Source: Rhizobium leguminosarum
GTDB lineage: Bacteria > Pseudomonadota > Alphaproteobacteria > Rhizobiales > Rhizobiaceae
DNA length: 64,000 nt
Reading direction: 5' to 3'
NCBI RefSeq assembly: GCF_017876795.1
Contig: NZ_JAGIOR010000001.1
Coordinates: 4,366,501-4,430,500, forward strand
In this document: positions 9,307-18,600 of the stretch, piece by piece
How positions within the stretch are numbered: the stretch's first letter is position 1
How the letters are laid out: each line of letters opens with the position of its first letter
Position numbers and translations under genes: made by a program
Notes under the pieces: generated by a model
The model's database searches: none
What the model saw: only the letters and a program-made list of their open reading frames with translations
Told to the model about the DNA's origin: nothing

Positions 9307-9747
9307 CTACTTTACCGTGATGGCAATACCGCTGAGATCAGCGTTGACTTGCAGGCCTACCTGCTTGCCTGAGAGTTCGAGTTGGGCGCCCTTCTCATTG
9401 GTCATGACGATCACCTGGGCCCCTTTGCCGAGCGCGCCGCCACCGCCCGCCGCACCGTAGACCCCGGTTACATCTCGGGCGTGGCGAATATGGCGAACGG
9501 TACCATGAAAATTGGTCTTGGAAGCCCCGAAGGCGAGGCCGCCCGAGATACCGCCGACAGAGACGGGATAGCGGTGACCATGGAAGGTCAGCGTGCCCTC
9601 GCCTCCAGAACCACCCACAAAGAAAGCAGCCTTGTAGACCGAGAAGCTGATCGTACCGCTGTCGGCATACGCAGAGCCGGCAAAGCTGATTCCTGCTGCT
9701 GCGACAACCGCAGCCGCGACTGAACGAAATCTGGACGAAATCTTCAT
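9307..9747 (-). CDS. Secreted glycine-rich protein, unknown function
   Basis: The 146-residue protein starts with a signal peptide (MKISSRFRSVAAAVVAAAG to the SAYA-D site). The mature part is rich in glycine and beta-branched residues (FFVGGSGGEGTLTFHG, GAAGGGGALGKGAQVIV), somewhat like DUF1134/YSC84-type lipid-associated beta proteins, though that likeness is weak. GGAG lies 8 bases before the ATG at 9747; a longer upstream frame to 9951 lacks this and would bury the signal peptide. Confidence 0.65.
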   Translation of the reverse strand: MKISSRFRSVAAAVVAAAGISFAGSAYADSGTISFSVYKAAFFVGGSGGEGTLTFHGHRYPVSVGGISGGLAFGASKTNFHGTVRHIRHARDVTGVYGAAGGGGALGKGAQVIVMTNEKGAQLELSGKQVGLQVNADLSGIAITVK

Positions 9748-9993
9748 AATGCGAATCTCCTCAAAATCGAGGCTTACCCAGCCAGGCGGGCACGTCTGCG
9801 TTATGCCAAAGTCACAGTCTGAAACTGTCTCGCCCGCCATTAGTTCCAAGCAGGTGGCCAGAATCCGACTGGGAGAAAGCCGCCACGAAACGACATTGCT
9901 AATTTGATTTGAACCGCTGCTCGAGCAGCGAAGCACGTCCCCGCGCGCCATAAACGCGCGTGGACACCTTTTTTCATCGTTGGCTGCGAACCC

Positions 9994-10318
9994 TCACCCC
10001 TCCACCTCCACAATCGCACACCCATACCCCACAAGCTCCAGCCTCCCCGCAACCGCCTTCTCCCCATCCAGCAGATCCCGCCCGGCCGGCACGCCGCCGA
10101 TCGTCACAACCTGATCCGTATAATTCTGCACGAAGAGCAGCCGCCGCTCGTCATTCATCCGCATCGTCACCTCTACCCCCCTCGGGCAGCCCGCCCACCA
10201 GCGGCTCCACGCCGGCCGGGGTAAACAGCCGTTCGGCGAGCGCTTCGGTCAGATCCGGCGTGAGGTAAGTCCCGAGATAGACCACCTGCCCCTTGCCGAC
10301 CTTGCGGGAGGTCGCCAT
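9994..10318 (-). pseudogene. Decayed C-terminal part of a GH42 beta-galactosidase
   Basis: Read on the minus strand, fragments in two frames give GKGQVVYLGTYLTPDLTEAL, RRLLFVQNYTDQVVTI and LELVGYGCAIVEVEG. These match the trimerisation and C-terminal domains of GH42 beta-galactosidases. An extra G in the run near 10176-10181 shifts the frame, and the catalytic barrel is missing. Confidence 0.65.
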
Positions 10319-10552
10319 CGGAACTGGGCACTTCCGCCGAAGCTCCGCTCTCCGCCCATCACCAGACGTTCAAGAACCGTCCGCTTTCCGTGGATACTCA
10401 TTTCCGTGTCGTCCACCTCGACGCCGTCGGTCACAAAGAAGGATGACGGCTCGATGGAGGTGGAGATCGCCTGGACATTACCTCTTACCACTTGTTGACT
10501 CACCCGCGGTTGAACAATAACTTGCTAATTCGGTCGTTAGGCTTGTCCTCAC

Positions 10553-12259
10553 ATGACGGATCAATCTCTCCAGCGTCGCCTTGCTGCCATCGTCGTTGCC
10601 GATGTGGTGGGATTTTCACGCCTGATGGAGGCTGATGAAGTCGCAACGCTGGCGAACCTCAGGGAACTCCGTTTTGGCGTTATCGAGCCGGCTGTGATGC
10701 GCCACAACGGTCGCATCTTCAAGGTCGTGGGCGACGGATTCCTAATCGAATTCGGTAGCGCGGTGGACGCGGTCGAAGCAGCATTGGAAATGCAACGGGC
10801 CACCACTGCTGTTGAGGCTTCCGGAGACCGGCGCCTGCTTTTGCGTGTAGGCGTCAATCTGGGAGATGTCATTGACGACGGTTCAGACGTCCTCGGCGAC
10901 GGCGTCAATGTCGCGGCGCGCCTCGAGACGCAGGCCGCACCGGGAGGTATCTGCATTTCAGCCGGCGTTCACGGCGAGATCGTCGGCAAGATTAGCGACC
11001 GGTTCTTTGATGCAGGCGAACGCTACCTAAAGAACCTGACTCGCCCGGTCCACGTGTGGCATTGGCCGGATGCGCTGGAGAGCATACTGCCGCTGCCCGA
11101 ATGTCCGTCGATCGCTGTATTGCCGTTCACGAATATGAGTGGGGATGAAGCGGACGCGCCTTTCGTCGACGGCTTGACCGAAGACCTGATCACCGACCTT
11201 TCCCGTACGGCTGGCCTGTTCGTCATCGCGCGCAATTCCGTCTACGGCTACAAGGGCAAGCCGGTCAACGTAAAGCTGGTCGCCCAGGAACTCGGCGTCC
11301 GCTATGTCCTCGAGGGGAGCGCCAGACGCGCAATGGGCCGTGTCCGCATCAATGCCCAATTGGTCGACGCGCTTGGCGGCGGGCACTTGTGGGCCGAGAG
11401 GTTTGACCGGACGGTGGAAGATGTTTTCGAATTACAGGATGAAGTTAACGCCAAGATTGTTGAAGCCCTCGTCGGCCGGCTGACCATCCCGACGCCGCGC
11501 AATCGGCCGAAGAACTTTGAGGCGTACGATCTGTGTGTGCGCGCCCGCCTCCTGACGGAAGAGTCGCCGCAAACTGAGCGTGAGGCCTATATGCTGCTCC
11601 AACGCGCGGTCAAGCTCGAGCCATCATATGCCGAGGCGCTCGGTCTGCTCGCCTATAACCGTTGGCTTGCCTGGACTCATTTCGGCGAGCCCGAAGATCC
11701 TAACCGTCGAATGGCTGCGACGTTCGCGCAGAAGGCGGTCGACCTAGATCCCAACGATGCCGGCTGCCGTTACATTCTGGGGACCATCTTGGCTTATGAG
11801 CGGCGATGGGAGGAATCGGAGGCCGCCTTCGCCAAGGCCCTGGATCTGGACCCCAACCACGCCGACACCTGGGCCGCCATGTCGGACATTTCCGTGCTGG
11901 ACGGCAGGGTTGCCGATGGACTGGCGCATATCGAAAAAGCTCTGCGGCTCAATCCCTACCCACCCTGCTGGTATCTTTGCCATCTTGGGCAGGCGCAATA
12001 CGCCGCGCGTGACTATGAGGCGGCAACCGCTACGCTCCGCAGGAAAGACACGTATCGTACCAACTCACGCAAATTCCTGGCTGCTACGCTTGCGCAGTTG
12101 GGCCACCGTGAGGAGGCGCGGCGAGAGGCAGAATTGTTCCTGATCGCCCACCCTCATTTCACCATCGGCCATTGGCTCAGCTCCCAGCCGCTGCGCGATG
12201 CATCTGTACGAGACCACTTTGTCGACGGCTTCCGAAAGGCCGGCCTGCCGGAGATGTGA
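10553..12259 (+). CDS. Class III adenylate/guanylate cyclase with TPR repeats
   Basis: This 568-residue protein has a CHD cyclase domain (residues about 8-170) with metal-binding Asp17 (VVADVVGFSRLM) and Asp61 (FKVVGDGFLIEF). A FlgO/TolB-N-like module follows (LPFTNMSGDEADAPFVDGL, about 190-310), then TPR repeats (about 340-540, e.g. DLDPNDAGCRYILGTIL, DLDPNHADTWAAM). It should make cAMP or cGMP in the cytoplasm, with the TPRs as sensor or docking part. Rhizobia carry many such paralogs. It appears monocistronic. Confidence 0.9.
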   Translation: MTDQSLQRRLAAIVVADVVGFSRLMEADEVATLANLRELRFGVIEPAVMRHNGRIFKVVGDGFLIEFGSAVDAVEAALEMQRATTAVEASGDRRLLLRVGVNLGDVIDDGSDVLGDGVNVAARLETQAAPGGICISAGVHGEIVGKISDRFFDAGERYLKNLTRPVHVWHWPDALESILPLPECPSIAVLPFTNMSGDEADAPFVDGLTEDLITDLSRTAGLFVIARNSVYGYKGKPVNVKLVAQELGVRYVLEGSARRAMGRVRINAQLVDALGGGHLWAERFDRTVEDVFELQDEVNAKIVEALVGRLTIPTPRNRPKNFEAYDLCVRARLLTEESPQTEREAYMLLQRAVKLEPSYAEALGLLAYNRWLAWTHFGEPEDPNRRMAATFAQKAVDLDPNDAGCRYILGTILAYERRWEESEAAFAKALDLDPNHADTWAAMSDISVLDGRVADGLAHIEKALRLNPYPPCWYLCHLGQAQYAARDYEAATATLRRKDTYRTNSRKFLAATLAQLGHREEARREAELFLIAHPHFTIGHWLSSQPLRDASVRDHFVDGFRKAGLPEM

Positions 12260-12601
12260 CAGCGGGTGGGGGCAATTCCGACGCGTTCGAGGACTTGATC
12301 AACGGATATGCGCTGCGCGAGAACGGCTGTCTGGATCGCAGTGCCAAGCTTCTTCAGACGCTCCACAAAACGCGTCAACCAGCCCGAGTCTCGCATGACT
12401 TTTCCGCTGGACCGCCTTTCCGTCGCGATCTTTAAGATTCGCTCCTTGCGCTTTAGCTCTTTGTTTTTACGCATGTCGTTGCGGCAAAAGCGCTTCGCGC
12501 TTTGCCTGGGAAAACCGCTGCACACTTTTGCGCGACATGCTTTAACTATCGAGAGCAGCCTTTCCATGACGCCCGATACGGGACGCAAACCTGGCCGGCA
12601 A
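12260..12601. other. Intergenic stretch with a structured repeat
   Basis: No gene is visible. Around 12473-12541 GCATGTCG and CGACATGC flank a nested inverted repeat (AAGCG-ctt-CGCGCTT), and GCGG...CCGC also pair. This resembles a dispersed rhizobial intergenic palindrome; that identity is from memory. Confidence 0.45.
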
Positions 12602-13585
12602 TCAATCGAGATTACCAGCGCTTCCCAAAACCGCGCTACCGACGCCGGCCTGCTCAAGATCATCAAGTGGCGCGAGTATTTCGGAGACCTGATCGCGCAG
12701 CCAGGCGTGTGCACGGGAGGCGGAATTGCGCCGGTGCCAAGTCATTGCCAACAGCGTTGGCGGCAAAGCAAAGGGCAGCGGATGAATGGCAAGCCCCTCT
12801 GTGATGGCCACTTTCTGGGCCATCCGGCGCGGTACAATTCCGACGAGGTTTGTCGCGGCCACAGATCGCCAGACGGCCGCAAAGGTCGGCACCGACAGGA
12901 CTACCTCGCGTTGCAGGCCCAGTGCGGCAAGTGCGGCAGTTTCTCGATCGGGCGCCATCTCGATGACGCGGAAGGCGGCATGGCGCAGACTGCAGTATAG
13001 TTCGATGGGCATTGCCGCCGCCGGCGTAACACCGTGCTGGCGCAGAACCGGATGATCCTGTCGCGCAACAACAACGTAACTGGCATGAAAAATCGGTCGC
13101 CAATCGACCCAGGGTGAAAAATTGCCCGCAGGCAACAAGATCAGATCCAGCCTGGCTTCTCGTAGGTCGTCCATGGTCTGAAGACTGAGCGAGTCAGTAT
13201 AGCGCATCGAAATGCCCGGCGCCCGCTGTTCCAGGTTAGCCAGCAGGCCGGGAAGCATCATCTCGGTGAAAAAGTCCGACGCTGCAATGCGAAAGGTCTG
13301 CACCGCACTCACTGGATCAAAGCTTGCCGGGTTCAAAAGGCGGCTTGAATCCTCAAGCAGTTGCGTCAGCGGCAATACCAGACCAAGTGCGAATTCGGTG
13401 GGGCGCATTTGCTGGCCATCACGCACCAGCAGCGGATCGCCGAAGGCGGCGCGCAACCGCCCAAGGGCCGCCGACACGGCCGGTTGCGATAGGCCAACCC
13501 GCTCCCCGGCGCGCACGGTAGACCGTTCGCGCAACAAGGCATCCAGCACTTTCAACAGGTTGAGGTCGAACGCAGATAAATTCAT
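12602..13585 (-). CDS. LysR-family transcriptional regulator
   Basis: This 327-residue LysR protein has the N-terminal helix-turn-helix LNLLKVLDALLRERSTVRAGERVGLSQPAVSAALGRLRAAF, here cited in part as GLSQPAVSAALGRLR (about 31-45). The rest is the periplasmic-binding-like effector domain. The N-terminal pattern is like the NodD/PnbR branch. It is divergent from the cupin gene at 13686, with a 100-bp AT-rich gap, and probably regulates the cupin and the membrane gene after it. Confidence 0.9.
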   Translation of the reverse strand: MNLSAFDLNLLKVLDALLRERSTVRAGERVGLSQPAVSAALGRLRAAFGDPLLVRDGQQMRPTEFALGLVLPLTQLLEDSSRLLNPASFDPVSAVQTFRIAASDFFTEMMLPGLLANLEQRAPGISMRYTDSLSLQTMDDLREARLDLILLPAGNFSPWVDWRPIFHASYVVVARQDHPVLRQHGVTPAAAMPIELYCSLRHAAFRVIEMAPDRETAALAALGLQREVVLSVPTFAAVWRSVAATNLVGIVPRRMAQKVAITEGLAIHPLPFALPPTLLAMTWHRRNSASRAHAWLRDQVSEILAPLDDLEQAGVGSAVLGSAGNLD

Positions 13586-13685
13586 TGGACCAATTCAGTC
13601 GATATAATCATTCAATTTATCACAAACCCGGCGGTGCGTTACATCGCGGACCTTCCCATCAACCAACCACAAAGGTCCCTGCATC

Positions 13686-14135
13686 ATGAACATATACGCC
13701 CAGCCACAGCAGTCTCATAGCTGGAACGGCACCACCTATCGCATCCTGTTGTCCTCCGCCGAAACTCAAGGCGCCATGGCCATCGTCCACGGCGTTGCCG
13801 GCCCGCTTGAAGGCCCGCCCTCGCACATCCACGAGGCCGAGGACGAAACTTTCCTTGTGCTGGAAGGCGTCATCGATTTCGAACTTGAGGGCACCGTGTT
13901 TCGGCGCGGTCCGATGGAGACTGCGTATATCCCACGTGGCAAGCGTCATAGCTTCCGCACCGGTCCCGACGGCGCTGTTTGCATCGCCGTGCTGACGCCG
14001 GGAGGCTTTGAAGGCTTTTTCAAAGAAGTCGCCACAGGCGGTTTTCAAATACCGCGTGACATCGCCGCTGTTGCCGAATGTGCGGCACGCTATGGCTCGC
14101 AGTTTACCGGCCCCGGGCTGGCGCAGAGAGGCTGA
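13686..14135 (+). CDS. Cupin-domain protein
   Basis: This 149-residue single-domain cupin has the first motif GPPSHIHEAEDETFLVLEG (metal-binding His, His, Glu) and the second motif PRGKRHSFRTG with a third histidine. Such small cupins are dioxygenases, isomerases or sensors; no substrate is indicated. It is transcribed away from the LysR gene and followed after 1 base by a small membrane protein, so the pair is probably an operon. Confidence 0.85.
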   Translation: MNIYAQPQQSHSWNGTTYRILLSSAETQGAMAIVHGVAGPLEGPPSHIHEAEDETFLVLEGVIDFELEGTVFRRGPMETAYIPRGKRHSFRTGPDGAVCIAVLTPGGFEGFFKEVATGGFQIPRDIAAVAECAARYGSQFTGPGLAQRG

Positions 14136-14136
14136 T

Positions 14137-14514
14137 ATGCGTGACATCGCCTTTGTCTTTTTTCTGGCGGCGGTCGTGTGTGTCACCTCTGGCATGGGTT
14201 GGGGGATCCAGATGGCAATCAGCGGGGACCATTTGCTGGCGCCGGCCCATGCGCATCTCAACCTGGTGGGATGGACGACGCTGGCGTTGTTTGGCCTGTA
14301 CTACCGACTGACCCCCACAGCGGCGCGGGGGATCCTTCCCCGCGTTCACGCCGGACTTGCCATCCTCGGTGTCGCTCTCATGACCCCGGGGATTGCCATG
14401 GTCATCGTCGGAGGTTCGCCCGCTCTGGCCAGTGCCGGCGCGATACTGACTTTGGCCTCGATGCTGCTGTTTCTGGTGACCGTTGCCCGCCACGGACTTG
14501 GTGCAGCGGCGTGA
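14137..14514 (+). CDS. Small four-helix membrane protein, heme-copper oxidase subunit I-like
   Basis: The 125-residue product has four hydrophobic segments. Segment two is preceded by AHAHLNLVGW, the HAHxxLxGW pattern of short proteins annotated as cytochrome oxidase subunit I-like. That motif could bind heme or metal, but too few conserved residues are present to claim oxidase activity. The ATG at 14137 follows the cupin stop with a 1-base gap. Confidence 0.65.
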   Translation: MRDIAFVFFLAAVVCVTSGMGWGIQMAISGDHLLAPAHAHLNLVGWTTLALFGLYYRLTPTAARGILPRVHAGLAILGVALMTPGIAMVIVGGSPALASAGAILTLASMLLFLVTVARHGLGAAA

Positions 14515-14930
14515 CGACTGACCGCAGGCTTCGGTGCCCGCGGTCAAAAAGGCCTGACTTAACCTCTGGGCACTGGTTACCTGACGACCGCAATGGGTCG
14601 ATTGTCGTCATGACGCAGAAGCGGACATATCCATTTCCCAATAGAACATTCTATTTGCCGATTCGCTGTGGCAGGTTCCACCTGCGCCGGCAGGGAGAGA
14701 TATCCATGTGGTGAAGGAAATCGGGTTTATTGCGAACGTCGGAGCGAAGGCTCCCGTTCGTTGACAATGCGGAAAACACAGGTACTAATTCACCGGCCTT
14801 GTGCAGCCCGCCGCTCACGCCATGGTTGGTATGGTGAATGCACTTAACTGATACCGGTTCGACTCCCAGCCCTTCGGCGGTCGGTCAGCAATGTGAGCTC
14901 TGACGTCATGATTGCCTTAGAGGAACTGGC
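14515..14930. other. Intergenic stretch with one hairpin
   Basis: At 14733-14760 CGAACG-tc-GGAGC-gaag-GCTCC-CGTTCG forms a stem with a two-base bulge, possibly a terminator. A T-loop-like string near 14858-14876 was considered as a tRNA and rejected. No gene is seen. Confidence 0.45.
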
Positions 14931-15434
14931 ATGTTTAGGACGCATGGTATCAAGAATATGGCGAAAGCTTTGCGGCAGGCCCTCAAAGATCGCAACATCG
15001 AATTATCCCATAGCGATTGTTTGGAATTGGTCGCAAAGGAATTCGGTGTGAAAGATTGGAACGCACTTGCAGCGGCGATCGGGCAAGATGCGGGAGAAAA
15101 GCCTGTTCTCTTCTCGTTTGTGGGCGACGAGATAACGCTCCATCGAACGACACAACGGCTGGATGTGAACGACACCGACTTGTCGGGCTCACGTTTCAAC
15201 GACGCCAATCTTTCAGGGACATGGTTCAATCAGATCAACTTTTCCGGTGCCAAATTCAACGACAGCAATATGACCGGATGGTACGTGAACGATGTGAACC
15301 TGTCGGGCTCACGGTTTCAGAACATTAACTTGTCGGGCGTCAGCTTTTCCAACTGCCGCATACCCGGCGCCATGCTCGATGGGGTCCCGCTCGAAGAGAT
15401 AGTCGAGGCTTATAAGAAGTCGCAGGAAGCCTGA
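14931..15434 (+). CDS. Pentapeptide-repeat protein with glyoxalase-associated N-terminal domain
   Basis: This 167-residue protein has two parts. Residues 1-50 (MAKALRQALKDRNIELSHSD to KDWNALAAAI) match the small helical domain found at the start of many glyoxalase-superfamily proteins. Residues about 78-145 are pentapeptide repeats (DLSGSRF, NLSGTWF, NFSGAKF, NLSGSRF, NLSGVSF) predicted to make a right-handed beta-helix. Function is unknown; some pentapeptide proteins protect DNA gyrase. GAGGAA precedes the ATG. Confidence 0.8.
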   Translation: MFRTHGIKNMAKALRQALKDRNIELSHSDCLELVAKEFGVKDWNALAAAIGQDAGEKPVLFSFVGDEITLHRTTQRLDVNDTDLSGSRFNDANLSGTWFNQINFSGAKFNDSNMTGWYVNDVNLSGSRFQNINLSGVSFSNCRIPGAMLDGVPLEEIVEAYKKSQEA

Positions 15435-15441
15435 CCCTGCC

Positions 15442-16041
15442 ATGACCCAATCGAAAAACGGATTTCCTTTGCTTCTCACTGAGAGGCTGAAGCTGCGCGA
15501 ACCGGTTATGGACGACTGCAGCGATTTCCACGCGCTGCATCAGTTTCCGGAAGTCACCCGCTTTTCGAACTGGCCGGATGCACCGGGAAGAGCACAGAGT
15601 GAGCGCTCGATGAAGTGGATGCGTGACGCGTACGCCAAAGGAAAGGGCTGCGCCTGGATTATGGAGGATCGCATATCCGGTCGGGTATTAGGAGCTGTCC
15701 GGTTCAACAACATCGACAAGCACTGGAAGGGGGCCGAGATCGGTTACGAAATGCATCCCTCCGTTTGGGGAAAGGGGCTGATGACCGAAGCTGTGAAGGC
15801 TGTCCTAAGATGTGGGTTCGAGCACTTTTCACTAAATCGCGTCGAGGCGTGGACGCTGCCAGGCAACTCAGCGTCGCAACGTGTTCTGGAAAAAGCCGGG
15901 TTTCGATATGAAGGGACGCTTTGTCAGAAAGCGTGGTTCAAAAACGCCTTCCATGATTTCCGAATGTTCGGCTGCCTGGCTGGTCACTTGTCGATATTGC
16001 CAAAAATTGCGGATCCGAAATTTGGACGCGACGATGAGTGA
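15442..16041 (+). CDS. GNAT-family N-acetyltransferase (RimJ/RimL type)
   Basis: This 199-residue protein starts with the hallmark LLLTERLKLREPVMDD. It has the acetyl-CoA-binding segment GYEMHPSVWGKGLMTEAVKAVL and the C-terminal NSASQRVLEKAGFRYEG. It should move acetyl from acetyl-CoA to an amine on a protein N terminus or small molecule. It starts 7 bases after the pentapeptide gene and overlaps the next hydrolase gene, suggesting one operon. Confidence 0.88.
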   Translation: MTQSKNGFPLLLTERLKLREPVMDDCSDFHALHQFPEVTRFSNWPDAPGRAQSERSMKWMRDAYAKGKGCAWIMEDRISGRVLGAVRFNNIDKHWKGAEIGYEMHPSVWGKGLMTEAVKAVLRCGFEHFSLNRVEAWTLPGNSASQRVLEKAGFRYEGTLCQKAWFKNAFHDFRMFGCLAGHLSILPKIADPKFGRDDE

Positions 16042-16820
16042 TGGTAACTCAATTGAAGTTTGAGAAATTTTTCATACCGTCCAGTGAGGCAAATTCCCGA
16101 CTGGAAATTGTTGCCGCCAAGCCTCAACACACGGGACCGTATCCGACAATTATTTTCAACCACGGCTCTACCGGACGAGGCCATAATAAGACGCTCTATT
16201 CAAGGACGGTGAGTCCAGCTGTCATAGCGAGCTATTTCAATGAACGGGGCTGGATGGTTCTCTTCCCGCAACGCCGAGGTAGAGGGAAATCAGGCGGAAG
16301 CTATGGAGAGGGGCTGGCTTCTGACGGCTCCGGCTATTCCTGCGATATCGAGGTCACGATTGCGGGTTTCGAGAGGGCCGTCGAGGATGTGGACGCTGTT
16401 GTGCGTCATCTACGCGAGAGGCCCGATGTGGATCAGGGTCAACTTGCAATTGGAGGCGCCTCGCGCGGTGGCATCTTGTCGATCGCATATGCAGGCATGC
16501 GCCCCAATCTTTTCCAAGGCGCTATCAACTTCAATGGTGGGTGGCTGGGCAAGGGTTGCCGCAATCATGAAAATGTAAATCCGAGCCTATTTGAACGTGG
16601 CGCAACTTCCGGAATTCCGACGCTTTGGCTGCACGGAATCCATGACCAGTACTATCGGATCAAGCACTGCCGAGGAAATTTCGAAAGGTTTTTATCGGCT
16701 GGCGGACAGGGAGAGTTCATTGCTGCGCCCATGGGCCACGCCTTGATGTTCAAACCAGCGCTGTGGAAGAGCCATCTTGATCAGTACATGGGCGGCCTTT
16801 CCGTGTCGCAGAAATCCTGA
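16041..16820 (+). CDS. Alpha/beta hydrolase, dienelactone-hydrolase-like
   Basis: This 259-residue hydrolase has oxyanion-type HGSTGRGHNK, the nucleophile elbow GGASRGG with the catalytic serine, an acid in LWLHGIHDQYY, and the histidine in MGHALMF. Either the GTG at 16038 or ATG at 16041 could start it; both overlap the stop of the acetyltransferase, so translation is coupled. The substrate is unknown. Confidence 0.82.
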   Translation: MVTQLKFEKFFIPSSEANSRLEIVAAKPQHTGPYPTIIFNHGSTGRGHNKTLYSRTVSPAVIASYFNERGWMVLFPQRRGRGKSGGSYGEGLASDGSGYSCDIEVTIAGFERAVEDVDAVVRHLRERPDVDQGQLAIGGASRGGILSIAYAGMRPNLFQGAINFNGGWLGKGCRNHENVNPSLFERGATSGIPTLWLHGIHDQYYRIKHCRGNFERFLSAGGQGEFIAAPMGHALMFKPALWKSHLDQYMGGLSVSQKS

Positions 16821-16924
16821 CTTATGCAGCTCGCCGTCGTGGCTTCGTTGATCACCAGGGACCGACCGAAAACGGGGATCGGGCCATGACCGATGAAGAT
16901 TGGCACCGCGCCTTGACACGTCAT

Positions 16925-16955
16925 TCATTATACATTATTATATATTGTATAATGA
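16925..16955. promoter_or_regulatory. Predicted BigR operator at the blh promoter
   Basis: TCATTATACA and TGTATAATGA are perfect 10-bp inverted arms around an 11-base all-AT spacer, just upstream of the blh start at 16967. The right arm contains TATAAT, so a bound ArsR-type dimer would cover the -10 box. The position and AT-rich palindrome fit BigR/SqrR-type control; binding itself is inferred. Confidence 0.8.
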
Positions 16956-16966
16956 TGGAGAATATC

Positions 16967-18262
16967 ATGCCGCTCATCCAGATAACCGAGAAGCTTTGGG
17001 TTAGTCCGCAGCCAGGCGTCGACGAGTTTCCCTGCTTTCATGACCAGGGCTTTGAGACTCTCATCAACGTGAGGCCGGACGGCGAAGACGCGGAGCAACC
17101 CGGCAACGCGAAGGAAAAGGATGCGGCCCATCACGCCGGAATGGACTACGCCTTCATTCCCGTCGCGGCGTCATCCATCACCGAAGCTGACGTGCGCGCG
17201 TTTCAGAAAACGCTCGGAGAGGCGGATGGCAAGGTGCTTGCGCACTGCAAATCTGGCACCCGGGCGGTTCTCCTCCACCTCATCGGCGAAGTCTTGGATG
17301 GCCGCATGAAGCCGGGGGATGTCGCGGCCTTCGGCAAGAGTCACGGCTTCGACGTCTCCGGCGCCGAGAAATGGCTTTCGCGTCACCATCAGATGCGGCC
17401 AGAAGTCAAAGGGTTCTTCGATCCGCGCACGTGGAGCGTCCAATATGTGGTTTCCGATTCCGCGACGGGCAAATGCGCAATCATCGATCCCGTTCTGGAC
17501 TTCGACGAGAAGTCAGGCGCGACGGCGACGAAAAATGCGGATGCGATCCTCGATTACGTCGAAGCCAAAGGGCTCGAAGTGGAGTGGATACTCGACACCC
17601 ATCCCCATGCCGACCATTTCTCGGCCGCACGCTACATCAGGTCCAAGACGGCCGCACCGACCGCGATCGGCGAGCGCGTTGTCGATGTCCAGGAGCTCTG
17701 GAAAGGCATCTACAATTGGCAATCTCTGCCCACTGACGGGTCCCAATGGGACAAATTGTTCGCCCACGACGAGGAATTCACTGTCGGATCGATCAAGGGC
17801 CGCGTGATGTTCTCGCCGGGCCATACGCTGGCCTCGATCACCTATTTCATAGGGAACGCGGCCTTCGTCCATGACACGATCTTCCAACCCGATAGCGGTA
17901 CTGCTCGGGCCGATTTTCCGGGGGGAAATGCGTTCGAGCTCTGGAAGTCGATCCAGACCATCCTGGCGCTTCCGGACGAGACGCGGCTCTTCACCGGACA
18001 CGACTACCAGCCCGAGGGACGCCAACCGAAATGGGAGAGCACGGTCGGTCAACAGAAGCGGGAGAACAAACACATCGCCGGGCAGGACGCGGCCAGCTTC
18101 GTTAAGGTGAGGACCGAGCGCGACAAAACCCTGCCGATGCCCAAGCTCATCCTGCATTCCCTGCAGGTCAACATCCGCGGCGGCCGGTTGCCGGAGCCGG
18201 AAGAGAACGGAAAGCGTTATCTAAAAATTCCGCTGGACGCTTTGGAGGGCGCACCATGGTGA
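16967..18262 (+). CDS. blh: Bifunctional sulfurtransferase / persulfide dioxygenase Blh
   Basis: This 431-residue protein has an N-terminal phosphatase/rhodanese-like sulfurtransferase domain (about 1-115) with active cysteine in HCKSGTRA, and an ETHE1-like metallo-beta-lactamase domain (about 140-390). The latter has THPHADH, the SPGHT histidine, the bridging Asp in HDTIFQPD and GHDYQP. Blh oxidises persulfides formed during hydrogen sulfide detoxification. GGAG 6 bases before the ATG at 16967 decides the start. It heads a five-gene overlapping operon and is preceded by the operator. Confidence 0.93.
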   Translation: MPLIQITEKLWVSPQPGVDEFPCFHDQGFETLINVRPDGEDAEQPGNAKEKDAAHHAGMDYAFIPVAASSITEADVRAFQKTLGEADGKVLAHCKSGTRAVLLHLIGEVLDGRMKPGDVAAFGKSHGFDVSGAEKWLSRHHQMRPEVKGFFDPRTWSVQYVVSDSATGKCAIIDPVLDFDEKSGATATKNADAILDYVEAKGLEVEWILDTHPHADHFSAARYIRSKTAAPTAIGERVVDVQELWKGIYNWQSLPTDGSQWDKLFAHDEEFTVGSIKGRVMFSPGHTLASITYFIGNAAFVHDTIFQPDSGTARADFPGGNAFELWKSIQTILALPDETRLFTGHDYQPEGRQPKWESTVGQQKRENKHIAGQDAASFVKVRTERDKTLPMPKLILHSLQVNIRGGRLPEPEENGKRYLKIPLDALEGAPW

Positions 18263-18600
18263 CGAGGTCTCAGACATTGGACCGGCGTTTGATGGATACT
18301 ACCGATCTGCAGGCCAAGGCGACGGAAGTCTCCGAGCTTCTCAAGACGCTCGCTCATCCGATGCGCCTGATGATCGTCTGCGCCCTGATCAAAGGCGAAT
18401 ATTCGGTGGGCGAGTTGGAGGAGATGCTCGGCATCCACCAGCCAAACCTCTCGCAGCAGCTGACCGTGCTGCGGGAGGCGGAGATCGTCGAGACCCGCCG
18501 CGAAGGCAAGCAGATTTACTACAAACTGACCGCGCAGAAGGCAGAGCGCCTCGTAGGCGCGCTCTACGACATCTTCTGCGCCCCGGAGGCAACGTCATGA
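18256..18600 (+). CDS. bigR: ArsR-family sulfide/redox repressor BigR
   Basis: This 114-residue ArsR-family repressor has the recognition helix HQPNLSQQLTVLREAEIV. Cysteines fall exactly at residues 42 (MIVCALI) and 108 (DIFC), the pair that forms the regulatory disulfide in Xylella and Agrobacterium BigR. It overlaps blh by 7 bases, so repressor and enzyme are made together. Oxidation or persulfidation should release it from the palindrome upstream of blh. Confidence 0.93.
   Translation: MVTRSQTLDRRLMDTTDLQAKATEVSELLKTLAHPMRLMIVCALIKGEYSVGELEEMLGIHQPNLSQQLTVLREAEIVETRREGKQIYYKLTAQKAERLVGALYDIFCAPEATS

Noticed and set aside
14855-14880. GGTTCGACTCC string resembling a tRNA T-loop
   Set aside because: The flanking bases cannot form a 5-bp T stem, and no anticodon arm or acceptor stem can be drawn.
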